Positions 1 through 13,400 of a DNA stretch of 64,000 nucleotides are shown piece after piece. Numbering within the stretch: the first letter of the stretch is position 1; every line of letters begins with the position of its first letter. The DNA comes from Pseudomonas helmanticensis (lineage in GTDB: Bacteria > Pseudomonadota > Gammaproteobacteria > Pseudomonadales > Pseudomonadaceae). Where the stretch lies: NCBI RefSeq assembly GCF_900182985.1, contig NZ_FXUY01000002.1, positions 374,501 through 438,500 of the forward strand, written 5' to 3'. The translations under genes were made by a program, and so were the position numbers. Below the pieces are notes generated by a model. It did not search any database, was not told where the DNA came from, and saw only the letters and a list, made by a program, of their open reading frames with translations.

Positions 1-393
1 TACCTGTTCAGTGATCCGAACTGCCCTTACTGCAACATGTTCTGGGAACAGGCGCGACCTTGGGTCAAGTCCGGCAAGGTGCAGTTGCGGCACATCATGG
101 TTGGCATCATTCGCGAAGACAGCCCGGGCAAATCGGCGGCGCTGCTGGCGGCGAAAGACCCGGCCAAGGCGCTGGAAGATCATGAGAAGGCTGGCAAGGC
201 CAGTTCACTCAAGGCGCTCAAAGATATTCCGGCAGCCGTGCAGAGCAAGCTGGCGGCGAACATGCAGTTGATGGAAGACCTCGATTTGCAGGCGACGCCG
301 GCGATTTTCTACATGGATGCCAAGGGTGAGTTGCAACAACAGCAAGGTGCTCCTTCGCCGGAGAAACTGGCGCAGATTCTCGGGCCTAAGTAA
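1..393 (+). CDS. dsbG: Thiol:disulfide interchange protein DsbG, C-terminal part (5' end outside window)
   Basis: The reading frame is open from base 1 and stops at TAA 391-393, so the N-terminus (signal peptide and dimerisation domain) lies upstream of the window. The visible 130 residues are a thioredoxin fold of the DsbC/DsbG type. They start with YLFSDPNCPYC, which contains the CPYC redox centre, and carry the cis-proline loop QATPAIFY about 90 residues later. The family consists of periplasmic disulfide isomerases or reductases that protect single cysteines from sulfenylation. The CPYC centre and the TP dipeptide before the cis-proline loop favour DsbG over DsbC, but with the N-terminus missing the subfamily call stays moderate. 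Confidence 0.82.
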   Translation, partial: YLFSDPNCPYCNMFWEQARPWVKSGKVQLRHIMVGIIREDSPGKSAALLAAKDPAKALEDHEKAGKASSLKALKDIPAAVQSKLAANMQLMEDLDLQATPAIFYMDAKGELQQQQGAPSPEKLAQILGPK

Positions 394-402
394 GCAAGAT
401 CA

Positions 403-457
403 AAAGATCGCAGCCTGCGGCAGCTCCTACATGGGCTGCCGTAGGCTGCAATCTTTT
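403..457. repeat. REP-type inverted pair (AAAGATCGCAGCCTGCGGCAG family), probable bidirectional terminator
   Basis: Two imperfect inverted arms (about 404-424 and 435-456) form a hairpin ending in a T run on the plus strand. It fills the whole gap between the convergent dsbG and hydrolase genes, so it probably ends both transcripts. The same arm sequence recurs at 15395-15452. Confidence 0.7.
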
Positions 458-1270
458 TCAATGGCGCTCAGCCAGGAAGGCGAACAACACCTCGGTGACA
501 AACTCGGGATTCTCCAGATTGGAGATATGCCCCGCCTGCGGCACCAGCACCCACGGGCAACCGATCAGCTCGGCCATTTCCTGCGCTTCCGAGGGTGGTC
601 GCGGTTTGTCCTGATCGCCGCACAGCACCAGCGTGGTCGCGGCATTCAACTCGCTCAGGCGTGGCAACAGATCATCGCGACCAAAGGTGATGCGCCCCAT
701 TGGCACGATGCTTTCGCGCAAGCGGTCAGACGAATACGCCGCCAGTTTTGCACGGAAATCCTGATACAGCGCCGACTGCGGATCGATGCCCGGGCGGAAG
801 AAGATTGGCACGACGATGTCGAGCAGTTGCGCGGAGATTTCGCCGCTGTCTTCGATTTGCTTGAACAGCGAGAAGTAATACTGACGGGTCGGCTCCGGCT
901 CGACACCGACGTAGGTGTCCATCAGCACCAGGCCGTTGATCCGCTGCGGAGCCGCCAGCGCCAGACGCACGCCCCACATGCCGCCGACCGACAAGCCAAC
1001 GAGCGTGACCTGATCGATGTCCAGATGATCGAGCAAGGCCTGCGCCTGGCGGGCGATGTCGTCCAGCGAGGTGGTGTTTTCGGGTAACCGCCCCGACTCG
1101 CCGTGACCCCACAGGTCCAGCGCAATCACCCGATAGTGCGGCGACAACGCGGCAATCTGCGGCGCCCACATGGCCTGATCCCACAGATAGCTGCCGGCCA
1201 GCAGGACTGCCGGGCCGGTGCCTTGATCAATGTAATGCAGTGCTTGTCCGTCAACCGTGAAGAAGGGCAT
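458..1270 (-). CDS. Alpha/beta-fold hydrolase
   Basis: This 270-residue protein belongs to the alpha/beta hydrolase family. The nucleophile elbow GLSVGG supplies the serine, an oxyanion-side segment reads AVLLAGSYLWD, and the late VPQAGHISNLENP motif supplies the catalytic histidine near the C-terminus. The frame is open upstream, but I chose the ATG at 1270 because MPFFTVDGQALHYIDQG is the normal family N-terminus and the upstream part runs into a terminator and a REP. There is no signal peptide, so it is probably cytoplasmic. It resembles 3-oxoadipate enol-lactonase-like and general esterase members, but there is no pathway context and the substrate cannot be named. Confidence 0.8.
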   Translation of the reverse strand: MPFFTVDGQALHYIDQGTGPAVLLAGSYLWDQAMWAPQIAALSPHYRVIALDLWGHGESGRLPENTTSLDDIARQAQALLDHLDIDQVTLVGLSVGGMWGVRLALAAPQRINGLVLMDTYVGVEPEPTRQYYFSLFKQIEDSGEISAQLLDIVVPIFFRPGIDPQSALYQDFRAKLAAYSSDRLRESIVPMGRITFGRDDLLPRLSELNAATTLVLCGDQDKPRPPSEAQEMAELIGCPWVLVPQAGHISNLENPEFVTEVLFAFLAERH

Positions 1271-1287
1271 CGATTCACCTGCGCGGT

Positions 1288-1326
1288 AAAAAACAGAACC
1301 GGCAGACTGAGCTGCCGGTTCTTTAT
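1288..1326 (-). terminator. Rho-independent terminator downstream of pvdL
   Basis: A strong GC stem (AGAACCGGCAG ... CTGCCGGTTCT) is followed on the minus strand by a run of six T. It lies between the pvdL stop and the hydrolase start, so it should end the very long pvdL transcript and separate the two genes. Confidence 0.8.
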
Positions 1327-1363
1327 CGTCAATCGGGGAAATGTCTGAAAATGTGCCGGCCCC

Positions 1364-1428
1364 GATCGCGAGCAGGCTCGCTCCTACAGGGGAACGCATT
1401 CCAATGTAGGAGTGAGCCTGCTCGCGAT
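1364..1428. repeat. REP-type inverted pair (GTAGGAGTGAGCCTGCTCGCGAT family)
   Basis: Two inverted arms of about 23 bases flank an 18-base spacer. Relatives lie at 24545-24608, 28528-28613 and 61407-61514. The spacer is nearly the reverse complement of the spacer of the 24545 copy. The pair sits downstream of pvdL, as is usual for extragenic REP doublets of pseudomonads. Confidence 0.85.
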
Positions 1429-1451
1429 GAGGCCAGTACAGACGCTGGAGA

Positions 1452-4400
1452 TTACAGCCCCTCCAGCTCCGCCATCAGATCATTCAACCGGTCGACCTTC
1501 TCCTCGGTGATATCACTCGCCGCCAGCCCATCAATATACTCGGCCAACTCCTCCACCGTGCTGCACTCGAACATCGCCCGCAACGGCACGTCGCGTTGCA
1601 GCGACTTCTGCACCCGCGAAGCGATCTGCGTGGCCAGCAACGAATGCCCGCCCAGCTCAAAGAAGTTGTCACGCACACCGACCTGCTCGACCTTCAACAC
1701 CTCTGCCCAAATGTCGGCCAACGTCTGCTCCAGCTCATTGCGCGGGGCCAGATAATCCTGGCTCTGCAACTGACCGATCTCCAGCGCCGGCAGGGCTTTG
1801 CGGTCGAGTTTGCCGTTGGCATTCAGCGGCAACTGATCGAGCCACAACCAGTGCAGCGGCACCATGTATTCCGGCAACTCGGCGCGCAGGCGCTGTTTGA
1901 TCCGCTCCAGACGTTCGCTTGGGTTGAGTGCCGAATCGGCCGCAACCAGATAGCCGACCAAGTGCTTGCCGTTGACGCCTTCCTGCACACCGACCGCGCC
2001 ATCGCGCACTTCCGGCTGTTCATGCAGGCGCGCTTCAATCTCGCCCAGTTCGATGCGGTAACCGCGAATCTTCACCTGATGGTCAACGCGGCCAACGTAC
2101 TCGAGCACACCGTCGCTGCGACGCCGAGCGAGGTCACCGGTGCGGTACAGACGTTCGCCCGGCGCACCGAACGGGTTCGGCACAAACACCGGCGCAGTGC
2201 GCAACGGATCGCTGACATAACCGCGACCGACGCCCGTGCCCGCCACGCACAACTCACCCACCGCACCCAGCGGCACCAGTTCCAGCGCGCCATCGACCAG
2301 ATAGAGCAAGTTGTTGTCGGTCGGTGTACCGATCGGCAAATAGCTGCCGCGCGTCGACGCCATGTCGACACGGAAGAACGCCACGTCATCCGAGCATTCC
2401 GCCGGGCCATAAGCGTTGACCAGACCGATGTCCGGATAACGCAGCAACCATTGATGCGCCAGCTCCGGCGGCATGGCTTCACCGGTCGGCAACATCCAGC
2501 GCAAGCCATCGAGACTCAGGCGCTCCGAGGCGAGCATGCCCTGAATCAGCGACGGCACGCTCTCCAGCACGGTGATGCCCTGCGCTTGCACGTGCACCAG
2601 CAACCCTTGCGGATCGTGGGCGATGGTATTCGGCACGATGTCCACCCGCGCGCCGAACAGCGGCGCGGCGAGGAACTGCCAGACCGAAATATCGAAGCTT
2701 TGCGAAGCGGTCTGGGCGATCACGTCGGCGTTGCTCAGATTCAAGTACGGTACCTTGCTCAACTGGTTGTTGAGCATGCCGCGCTGCTCGACCATCACGC
2801 CTTTCGGCAGGCCAGTGGAGCCCGAGGTGTAGATCACGTAGGCAAGATTGTCCGGGGCGCTGTAAATGCCCAAGTCCTGCGCCGATGTTGCCGCCGCCTG
2901 AATCTCTTCCCAGACCAGCAACTTTGGACGATTGGCGCAGCTAAACTCATCCAGCAACGTCTGCGCCTGTTCAACACACGCTTGAGTGCAGACCAGCACG
3001 GGCGTGCGGCTCAGCTCGATGATCCGTTGCAGACGCTGACTTGGCAGGCCCGGATCCAGTGGCAGATAACCCGCGCCAGCTTTGAAGCTGCCGATGATCA
3101 TGCCGAGCAGATCAAGATTTCGTTCGCCGAGCAAGGCCACCGGTTGATCCATGTGCACCCCGGCCGCGACCAGTGCATGGCCGAGACGGTTGGCGTTATG
3201 GTTCAGCTCGGCATAGCTCTGTTGCTGATCCAGGCACGTCGCGGCGATGCGCTGCGGATGCGCCGCCACCTGCGCTTCGAACAGCGCCACATAGCTCTGC
3301 TCCAGCGGATAATCGTGGCCACTCTGGTTGCAACCGTGCAGCAGGAAGTCCTGTTCCTCGGCACCCAGCAGCGGCAGATCGGCCATGTCGCCATGGAAGC
3401 CATCGACCAGCGCCAGCAGCAGACGCTTGAACTCGCCAAGCATGCGCTCGATGGTCGATTCATCGAAATAGCGCTGGTCATAAGACAAGTGCAGACCAAG
3501 GTCATCGCCCGGGTAGCACACCGCCGTCAACGGGAAGTTAGTGTGCGTGCGGCCGGAGTCCGAAGTCGCATTCAGGCTCTGCGCCCGATCCAGCACCGAG
3601 ACTTCAACCGGGGCGTTTTCGAAGACGAACAGGCTGTCGAACAGCGGCTGGCCTTTCGGCAATTCGCTTTGTTCCTGGATGTTCACCAGCGGCAGGTATT
3701 CGTATTCGCGCAGTTGCATGTTGCTGTCGAGCAAACCACTGAGCCACTGACGCACGCTGCTGCGCTCATCGTCAGCCGGCATCTGCACCCGCAGCGCGAT
3801 GCTGTTGATGAACAGACCAACCGTGCGCTGCATCTCCGGCATTTCCACCGGCCGCCCGGCCACGGTAACGCCGAACAACACATCACGGTCACCGCTCATC
3901 CGCCGCAGAACCAAAGCCCACGCCGCTTGGGCGAAGGTATTGATGGTCAGCTGATGCGCTTGCGCCAGTTCACGCAGACGTGCACCGTCCTCGACATTCA
4001 GGCGGGTGTAGCGGTCGCCGACGATCATCCCGCCGCTTTCACCGGCGTGTTCACGCAGGAACGGACGATCACTCGGGATCGGCGTGGTGCGTTCAAAGCC
4101 TTGCAGATTGTGCTGCCACCACTGCCGCGCTTCGGCGAGACTCTGGCGTTGCAGCCAGCCAATATAGTCGCGATAACGCGGCGGCACGGCGAGTTGCGCT
4201 TCACGTCCCTCACCGACGGCGGTGTAGATCTCGAAGAAGTCGTTCATCAGCAACGAGCGGCACCAGGCATCGATAAGGATGTGGTGGTTGCTCATCATGA
4301 ACCAGTAGCGTGCCGCGCCGACCTTGATCAGGCGCAGGTGGAACGGTGCCTGATTGAGCAGATCGAAACCGGCCTCGCGCTCGTTTTTCAGCAGCGCTTG

Positions 4401-7400
4401 CAGTTTCGGTTCCTGCTCGGTTTCGGCGATGGCGCTCCAGTCCAGATACTCGATTGGCGTGCGGCCCGGGGTGTGAATCACTTGCAGCATGTCTTCGCCG
4501 ACGTTCCAGCAGAACGACGCGCGCAACGCCTCGTGGCGGGCGATCACCGCTTGCCAGGCCTGAGCGAAACGCTCGGCGTCGAGTTCGCTGTTGATGCGGT
4601 AGCGATCCTGCATGTAGTACAGACCGGTGCCCGGCTCGAGCAAGGTGTGCAGCAACATGCCTTCCTGCATCGGCGTCAGCGGATAGACGTCTTCTATGTG
4701 CGCGGCCGGTACCGGCAAGGCATCGAGTTGCGCCTGAGTCAGCTTGGCCAATGGGAAGTCCGACGGCGTCAGCCCACCGGCGTCGTCTTGCAGGCAATGG
4801 TCGATCAGGCTTTGCAGCTCGCCGAGGTAGGCGTCGGCCAGATCGTTGATGGTCTGTGCGTCGTAACGCTCGGCGCTGAAGGTCCAGCGCAAGAGCAATT
4901 CACCGCCATAAACCTGGCTGTCGACGCTCAATTCATTCGGCAACGGTGCCTGCGGATCGTGGGCGGCACCGACCGGCTCGTCCAGCGGACGGAACAGCGC
5001 ATCGCTGCCAAAACTCTGATCGAACTGGCCGAGGTAGTTGAAGGTGATCGGCGCCTGCGGCAGCGCGGCCATGCTGCGCTGGCTGAGGTCGTCGGCGAGA
5101 TAACGCAGCACGCCATAACCGAGGCCTTTGTGCGGCACGGCGCGCAGTTGCTCCTTGATCGCTTTGATCGAAGCGCCCTGCCCGGCGGCCTCTTCGATGT
5201 TGTGTGGAGTCAGGCGCAGCGGGTAAGCGCTGGTGAACCAGCCGACGGTGCGCGTCAGGTCGATCTCGTCGAACAGGGTTTCGCGGCCGTGGCCTTCCAG
5301 TTGAATGAGCGCCGACGGCTGACCGCTCCAGCGGCACAGCACGCGGGCCAATGCCGTCAACAGCAGATCGTTGACCTGCGTGCGGTAAGCGGCCGGCGCC
5401 TGTTGCAGCAACTGTCTGGTGTGTTCGGCATCGAGACGCACGCTGACGGTTTGTGCGTGACGATTCTGCTGGCCGCCCTGCGGGTTTTCGCAAGGCAGAT
5501 CAGCACTCGGGCCGGCCAGTTGGGTCTGCCACCAGCTCAGTTCTTCACGCAGGGATTCGCTGCCGGCGTAGGCCTGCAAGCGAGCGGCCCAGTCTTTGAA
5601 GGCACTGGTTTTTGCCGGCAGTTTCACCGCTTGTTCGGCGTCGAGTTGGCGGTACACGGTTTGCAAATCGTCGAGTAACACGCGCCACGACACGCCATCG
5701 ACCACTAAGTGATGAATCGCGATAAACAGGCGTTGCTGACCTTGCGGGCCATCGACCAGCACGGCACGCAGCAGCGGGCCTTGCGCAAGATCGAGGCTGC
5801 GCTGGGCATCGGCGAACAGTGCTGCGCACTTGTCCATCGACGGCACGCGCACTTGCCACAACACCGCCGCATCGGACACCGGTTGATGGCTGGCCTGCCA
5901 CTGGCTGTCGGACTCGGTAAAGCGCAGACGCAGGGCGTCATGTTGCTCGATCACCGCCAGCAACGCTTGCTCCAGACGATGCGGTTCCAGCGCCACGGTT
6001 GGCTCCAGCAACAGCGCCTGATTCCAGTGCTGACGCTCAGGGATATCGGTGTCGAAGAACCAATGCTGAATCGGCGTCAGACGCGATTCACCAACCACCA
6101 GACCTTGCTCGGCCGTCACTTGTTCAGTACGGCTGGCCACGGCGGCGAGGGTCTGCACGGTTTGATGCTGGAACAGGTCGCGCGGGCTGAAATGAATGCC
6201 TTGCTGACGTGCACGGCTGACCACTTGAATCGACAGAATCGAGTCGCCGCCGAGTTCGAAGAAGTTGTCGTTGAGGCCGACCTGTTCGACGTTGAGCACT
6301 GCGCACCAGATCTGCGCCAGGGTCTGCTCCAGCTCGTTACTTGGCGCGACGTAATCCTGCCGATTGAGCTCAGGATCCGGCGCCGGCAAGGCGCGGCGGT
6401 CGAGCTTGCCGTTGGCCGTCAGCGGCATGCTCGCCAGCAGAATCAGGTGGGTCGGCACCATGTAATCCGGAAGTTGCGCCTTGAGCTGCGACTTGAGGGC
6501 GTCGCGTAGCTCGGCCTGTTTGGCTTCGCTTTGTTCGGCGGCCTCGGTGACGAGGTAACCGACCAATTGTTTGCCGCTCGGCGTATCCAATGCCAGCACC
6601 ACGGCTTCGCGGATCGATTCGTGATCGAGCAGGCGCGTTTCGATTTCGCCCAGTTCGATACGGAAACCACGGATTTTCACCTGATGGTCGATCCGGCCCA
6701 AGTATTCCACCAAGCCATCGGAGCGCTGGCGCACGAGGTCGCCGGTGCGGTACATGCGCCCGCCATCAGTGGCGAACGGGTCCGCGATAAAACGCTCGGC
6801 GGTGATGCCCGGACGATCGTGATAAGCCTGCGCCAGACCGGCGCCTCCGACGAACAATTCACCGGTCGCGCCTTGCGGCACCAGCGCCAGATCGGCGTCG
6901 AGAATATAGGCGACACGCGCGCCGATCACGCTGCCGATCGGCACACTGCTGGCGCCTTCTTCGAGCACTTCCGGCGCGAGACTGGCCAGTGGCATGACCA
7001 CGGTTTCCGTCGGGCCGTAGGCGTTGAAGAACATCGATGGTTTGAACGCTGCACGAATGCGTTGCAGGTGTTCGCCGGTCAGCGCTTCGCCGCCGGTGAT
7101 GATCATCCGCACCGGCAGGATTTGGTTTTGCGTCGAGAGGAACTGCGCTAACTGGCTGCCGTAGCTCGGAGTGAAACCGAGGACGTTGATTTTATGCGTG
7201 CGGATCAAGCCGCAGATTTCTTCCGCGTCCCACTGACCTTGCGCACGCAGCACAACCTGCGCGCCGCTGAGCAGCGGCACCAGCAGACGCTCGGTGGCGG
7301 CGTCAAAGTTGATCGAATAGAAATGCAGTTCGCAGTCGTCGGGGCGCATGCCGAAACGCTCGATCACGGCTTGGCAGTGCATGGCGATTTCGCCGTGGGA

Positions 7401-10400
7401 GACCACCACGCCTTTCGGCTTGCCGGTCGAGCCGGAGGTGTAAATCAGGTACGCCTGATGCTGCGGCAGGCTGATAAACGGCAGCTCGCTGGCCGGATAA
7501 TCAGCGAGTGCCGCGCTGTCGTCTTCCAGGCACCAGCGCGCCACACTCGACGGCAGATCGCCAAGGGCATTGAACATCGCGCGATCACTGAGCAGCAGGC
7601 CGATGCGGCTGTCTTCGATCATGTAATGCAGACGGTCGAGCGGGTATTCCGGGTCCAGCGGCACATACGCACCGCCAGCCTTGAGAATCGCCAGCAGGCC
7701 AACGACCATTTCCAGCGAACGCTCCAGCGCCAGACCGACCCGCACTTGCGGCCCGACGCCACGCTCACGCAAGGCCCAGGCCAGGCGATTGGCGCGGGCA
7801 TCGAGTTCGGCGTAGCACAGCGTCTGCCCGGCGAAGGTCAGCGCCGGCGCGTCTTTGCGCGCCAGTGCCTGCTCGGCGAACAGGTGATGGATGCACTGAT
7901 CGAGACGATGCTCGCCCGGCTCGATGCCGAGGCTGTCGAGCAGTTGCTGTTGCTCCGGCGAATCGAGCAGCGGCAATTCACTGAGGCGCTGATGCGGATC
8001 GGCGATCAGTGCTTCGAGCAAGTTGCGCCAATGTCTGGCCATGCGCGCGATGGTCGGCTCGTCGAACAGATCGGTGCTGTAAGTCAGGCAGCAACCAAGG
8101 CGATGGTCGAGATCGGTGACTTCCAGGTTGAGGTCGAATTTGGTCGCCCGCGCATCGTTGGCCAGGTACTCGACAGTCATCCCGGCGAGCATGCGGCTCT
8201 GCTGGAATTCCCAGCGCTGCACGTTGCACATCACCTGGAACAGCGGGTTGTACGCAGCACTGCGCGGCGGCTGCAAGGCTTCAACCAGATGATCGAAGGG
8301 CAGGTCCTGATGCGACTGGCCTTCGATCACGGTGTGGCGCACCTGCTCGAACAACTCACTGACCGCCATCATCCCATCGAGCTGGCAGCGCAGCACTTGA
8401 GTGTTGAGGAACGCACCAATCAGCCCTTCGCTTTCCGGACGAATGCGGTTGGCCACCGGCGCGCCGATGCGCAGATCGGTCTGGCCGCTGTAGCGGTAGA
8501 GCAGCGTGGCCAGTGCGGCAGTCATGGTCATGAACAGGGTCAGACCGTTTTGCGCATTGAACGCACGAACCCGTGCGGCGAGGTCATCGCTCAGGTCGAA
8601 GCGGAACAATTCGCCCTGATGGCTTTGCACTGGCGGACGCGGCCGATCACCCGGCAATTCCAGCAATGGATGTTCGCGGCCGAGTTGCGCGGTCCAGTAA
8701 TCGAGTTGGCGCTGACGCTCGCCGGACTCCAGCCAGTTACGTTGCCAGACGCTGTAGTCGAGGTATTGCACCGGCAGTGGTTCCAGCGGCGAATCGCGAT
8801 CATCGACAAACGCTTCGTACAGCGCACTGAGTTCACGGGCGAAGATGTCCATCGCCCAGCCTTCGGTGACGATGTGGTGCAGGGTCAGGACGAAGTAATG
8901 TTCGTGCTCGGCAGTCTTGACCAGGCAAGCGCGCAGCAGCGGACCGGTTTCCAGATCGAACGGCAGATGCGCTTCTTCATCGGCCAGTTGCTGAACCTTT
9001 TGTTCACGCAGGTCGGCGGCGAATTTGGAGAAATCCTTCCAGCCCATGCGCACGCCGGTCTCGGCATGCACCTGCTGACGAGCGACGCCATCAACGCTCG
9101 GGAACGTGGTGCGCAGGGTTTCGTGACGCAGGATCAGCGCTTGCAACGCCGACTCGAAACGCTCGACATGCAACACGCCACGCAGGCGCGCCATGCCGCC
9201 GACGTTATACGCCGGGCTGTCCGGTTCCATCTGCCAGAGGAACCACATGCGCTGTTGCGAGTACGACAGCGGCACCGGTTTGCTGCGATCAACCTTGTCG
9301 ATCGGTGGCTGCTTGTTGGTGCGGCCGCTGACCTGGATCAGGCGGATCTGTTCGGCGAAATCACCGAGTTCGCTGTGCTCGAACAACGCGCGCAGCGGCA
9401 GTTCGACGTCGCAGGCCTGACGGCTGCGCGAGATGATTTGCGTGGCCAGCAGCGAGTGGCCGCCGAGGGCGAAGAAATCGTCGCGCAGACCGACTTGTGC
9501 CAGACCCAGCACTTCGCGCCAGATCGCCGCGATCTGCTGTTGCAGTTCAGTGACCGGTTCGACGTGTTCACGAACCTGCCATTGCGGCTCGGGCAAGGTG
9601 CGGCGGTCGAGTTTGCCGCTGGGGCTGAGGGGCATTGCGTCGAGGCGCATCAGTTGCGCTGGGACCATGTATTCCGGCAGCTCGGCGGCCAGTGCAGTTT
9701 TCAGCCGGGTGATTTGCTCGTCTGCATCAACGCTGGCATCGGTTGCAGTGAAGTAGCCGATCAGTTGCGCGCCGGCAGCGGTTTCGCGCACCAGCACCAC
9801 GGCTTGAGCGACGCCGTTCTGTGCGAGCAAACGCGCTTCGATTTCTTCCGGCTCGACGCGGAAACCACGCAGTTTGACCTGCTGATCGAGACGACCGAGG
9901 TACTCGATCACGCCATCGGCTATCCAGCGCGCACGGTCGCCAGTGCGGTACAAACGCGCGCCCTGCTCGCCCAACGGATCGACAACAAAGCGTTCAGCGG
10001 TCAGCGACGGACGACCGAGGTAACCGCGAGCCAGACCGATGCCGCTGATGCACAACTCTCCCGGCACACCGGCCGGCACCGGATTGAGATCGGCATCGAG
10101 CACGCGGCAAATCACGTTGCCCAGCGGCCGGCCGATCGGCGAGCGCTCGCCATCGGCAGCGGTGCAATGCCAGTGGGTGACGTTGATCGCGGTTTCGGTC
10201 GGGCCGTAACGGTTGTGCAATTGCACTGCCGGCAATTGCGCCAGCACGCGGTTGCGCAGTTCGGCGGGCAGCGCTTCACCACCGGAGAACACCCGGCGCA
10301 GGCTGGTGCATTCGGCGCTCAGCGGTTCGTCGATGAACAGCGCGAGCAGCGGCGGGACAAAGTGCAGCGTAGTCACACCATGCTCTTGAACAAGCTGGGC

Positions 10401-13400
10401 GATTCGATGCGGATCGCGGTGTTCACCGGGACCTGCAATCAGCAGACGTGCGCCAGTGATCAACGGCCAGAAGCATTCCCACACCGATACGTCGAAACTG
10501 ATCGGCGCCTTTTGCATCAGCACATCCGTTTCATTCAGCGCGTAAGTGTTCTGCATCCATTGCAGACGTTCGGCCAGTGCCGCGTGGGTGTTGCCGACAC
10601 CTTTCGGTTGGCCGGTGGAACCCGAGGTGTAGATCACGTAGGCGAGGTTGTCGCCGTGCAGGTGCAAGCCCGGCGCCTGGCTCGGCCAGTTTTCCAGGTG
10701 CAGCGCGTCCATGGCGATGACGCTGACGCCGTCGCTGGCCGGCAAACGGTCAAGCAATTCGGTCTGGGTCAGCAGCAGTTCGACGCCGCTGTCGCTGAGC
10801 ATGTAGGCGAGACGCTCGGCCGGGTAATCCGGGTCCAGCGGCACGTAGGCGCCGCCAGCCTTGATGATCGCCAGCAGACCGATCAACAGTTGCGGCGAAC
10901 GCTCGGCGGCGATAGCCACGCAGACATCCGGACCGACACCTTTGTCGCGCAAATAGTGCGCGAGGCGGTTGGCCTGGTTGTGCAGTTCGGCGAAGTCGAG
11001 GCTGCCGCCCTCCCACACCAGCGCGGTGCGTTCCGGGGTTTGGCGGGCCTGTTCGTTGAGCAGCTCCGGCAGCCATTGTTGCGCCGGGGTGCACGGCGCG
11101 ACGCTCCAGTTTTTTTGCTGATCGTGCTCGTTGATGGTGAGCAGTTGCAGGTCGCCGATGGCTTGCTGCGGGCGCTCGCAGACATCGCGCAACAGGTTGC
11201 TGAAATGCTCGCAAAGCCGCTCGATAGTTGCCGCGTCGAACAGTTCGCTGGCGTAGTCGAACGACAGCGTCAGGCGACCGTTACGGTCTTCTTCGCTGTG
11301 CAGTTGCAGGTCGAACTTGGCTTCGCGGCTGTGCCACGGCAGCTCTTCGGCAAGCAGACCCGGCAGGCGTTTCAGCGCACTGAGGTCGCGTTGCTGATGG
11401 TTGAACATGACTTGAAACAGACCTTGTTCACGGGCCTGCGGGAAGGCTTCGAGGAGTTGCTCGAACGGTAGATCCTGATTCGCCTGCGCACCCAGTGTGG
11501 CCTCGCGAGTCTGGCCCAGCAGCTCGACGAACGACAGGCGCGAATCGATCTTTGCGCGCAGCACCTGGGTGTTGATGAAGAAGCCAATCAAGCCTTGGGT
11601 TTCCAGGCGCGGACGGTTGGCATTCGGCACGCCGATGCGGATGTCGCGCTGACCGCTGTAGCGATGCAGCAAGCTCTGGAATGCCGAGAGCAGCAGCATG
11701 AACGGCGTCGACTGATGCGCCTGCGCGGTGTTGCGGATCGCATCGCTGAGACTCACGCCCAGACGTACGGTGTGGCGTGCTGCACTGTGAGTTTGCTTGG
11801 CGGATCGTGGGTAATCGGTGGCCAGTTCCAGCGCTGGATGCTCGTCACCCAACTGGTTTTTCCAGTAGGCCAGTTGCCGCTCGCCCTCACCTTGCGCCAG
11901 CCATTGGCGCTGCCAGCTGCCGTAGTCGGCGTACTGGGTTGGCAGTGGCGCGAGGCTGGCCGTCGCGCCCTGCGAAGCGGCGGCGTACAGGCGCGAGAAT
12001 TCGTCGATCAAGATATTCAGCGACCAGCCATCGGCGATGATGTGGTGCAGCGTCACCAGCAACTGGTGATCTTCGTCGTCGAGACGCACCAGCGTCACCC
12101 ACAGCAGCGGGCCTTTTTCCAGGTCGAACTGGCTGCGCGCTTCGTCTTCGCGGATCTGCTGCGCGCGGGCTTCACGCTCATGCGCCGGCAGGTCGCTGAT
12201 GTCGATCAGTTGCAGGTTGAATTCGGCGGCGGCATCGACTTGTTGCAGGGCCACGCCGTCGCGTTCGAAGAAGCGTGTGCGCAGGGATTCGTGGCGCTCG
12301 ATCAGTTGCTGGAAGCTCGCGCGCAAGGCGTCTTCGTCGAGTTCGCCGCGCAGGCGCAGGGCACCGGGAATGTTGTAGGCGCTGCTTTGCGGGTCGAGTT
12401 GCCAAGTGATCCACAAACGGTTTTGCGCCAGCGATTGCGGCATCGGCTCGCTGCGCGACAGTGCGGCGATTGCACCTTGGGCACTGCCGCCGTCTTGCTG
12501 CTGTTGCGCCACGGCTGCGGCGAATGCCGACAGCGTCGGCGCTTCGAACAGCAGGCGCAGGTTCAGCTCAAGAGCGAGTTCTTCACGCACGCGGGCGATC
12601 ACTTGCGTGGCGGCGATCGAGTTGCCGCCAAGCAGGAAGAAGTGATCGTCGGCGTTGACCTGTTTGACGTTGAGTTGCTCGGCCCAGATCTTGCCGATCA
12701 GGGCTTCGAGTTCAGAGACGCTGGTGGTCGCTTCTTGGGTTTCAGAGGCGGTTGACGGGAACACCGCGTAGCTGTCGAGGCTGCCATCGGCCAAACGATT
12801 GCGGCAGGCCGAACGTTGCAACTTGCCGCTGGAGGTTTTCGGCAACGCGCCCGGATTGAGCAACACCACCACGCTCGGCGCTTCCTGATACGCCTCGGCC
12901 ACGGCTTGGCGAATGGCTTTGATCAGCGCTTGCGGCGGCAGGATTTTCTGCACGCTGCGGCTGATTTCCGCAGCGATGCCGATGCCTTCCGCGCCATTCT
13001 GATTGACCGCGAATGCAGCGACGCGGCCCTTGCGCACGACCTCCACTTCGTTCTCGACAGTCTTCTCGATGTCCTGCGGATACAGGTTATGGCCGCGCAC
13101 GATGAGCATGTCTTTCAAGCGGCCGGTGACGAACAACTCGCCGTCGCGGATAAAACCGAGGTCGCCGGTGCGTAGCCAGGTGCGGCCGGCGTGCTCGACG
13201 AAGGTCTTGGCGCTGGCCTCAGGGTTGCGCCAGTAACCGAGGGCGATGCTCGGGCCGGCCGCCCAGACTTCGCCGATGGCGTTGTCGGCGAGTTCTACCC
13301 GCGTATTCGGCTCGACGATCAGCACCGCATGTTCCGGTTGGCTGATCCCGCAGCTCATGATCGGGCTGCCCTCGCCCGGCTCGGCACGGTTTTGTGCCAG

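Noticed and set aside
1596..11471. Very long open frames on the plus strand opposite pvdL (1360 and 1425 codons)
   Set aside because: They lie wholly inside the coding sequence of pvdL, have no ribosome sites or known domains, and are expected from high-GC codon bias on the opposite strand.
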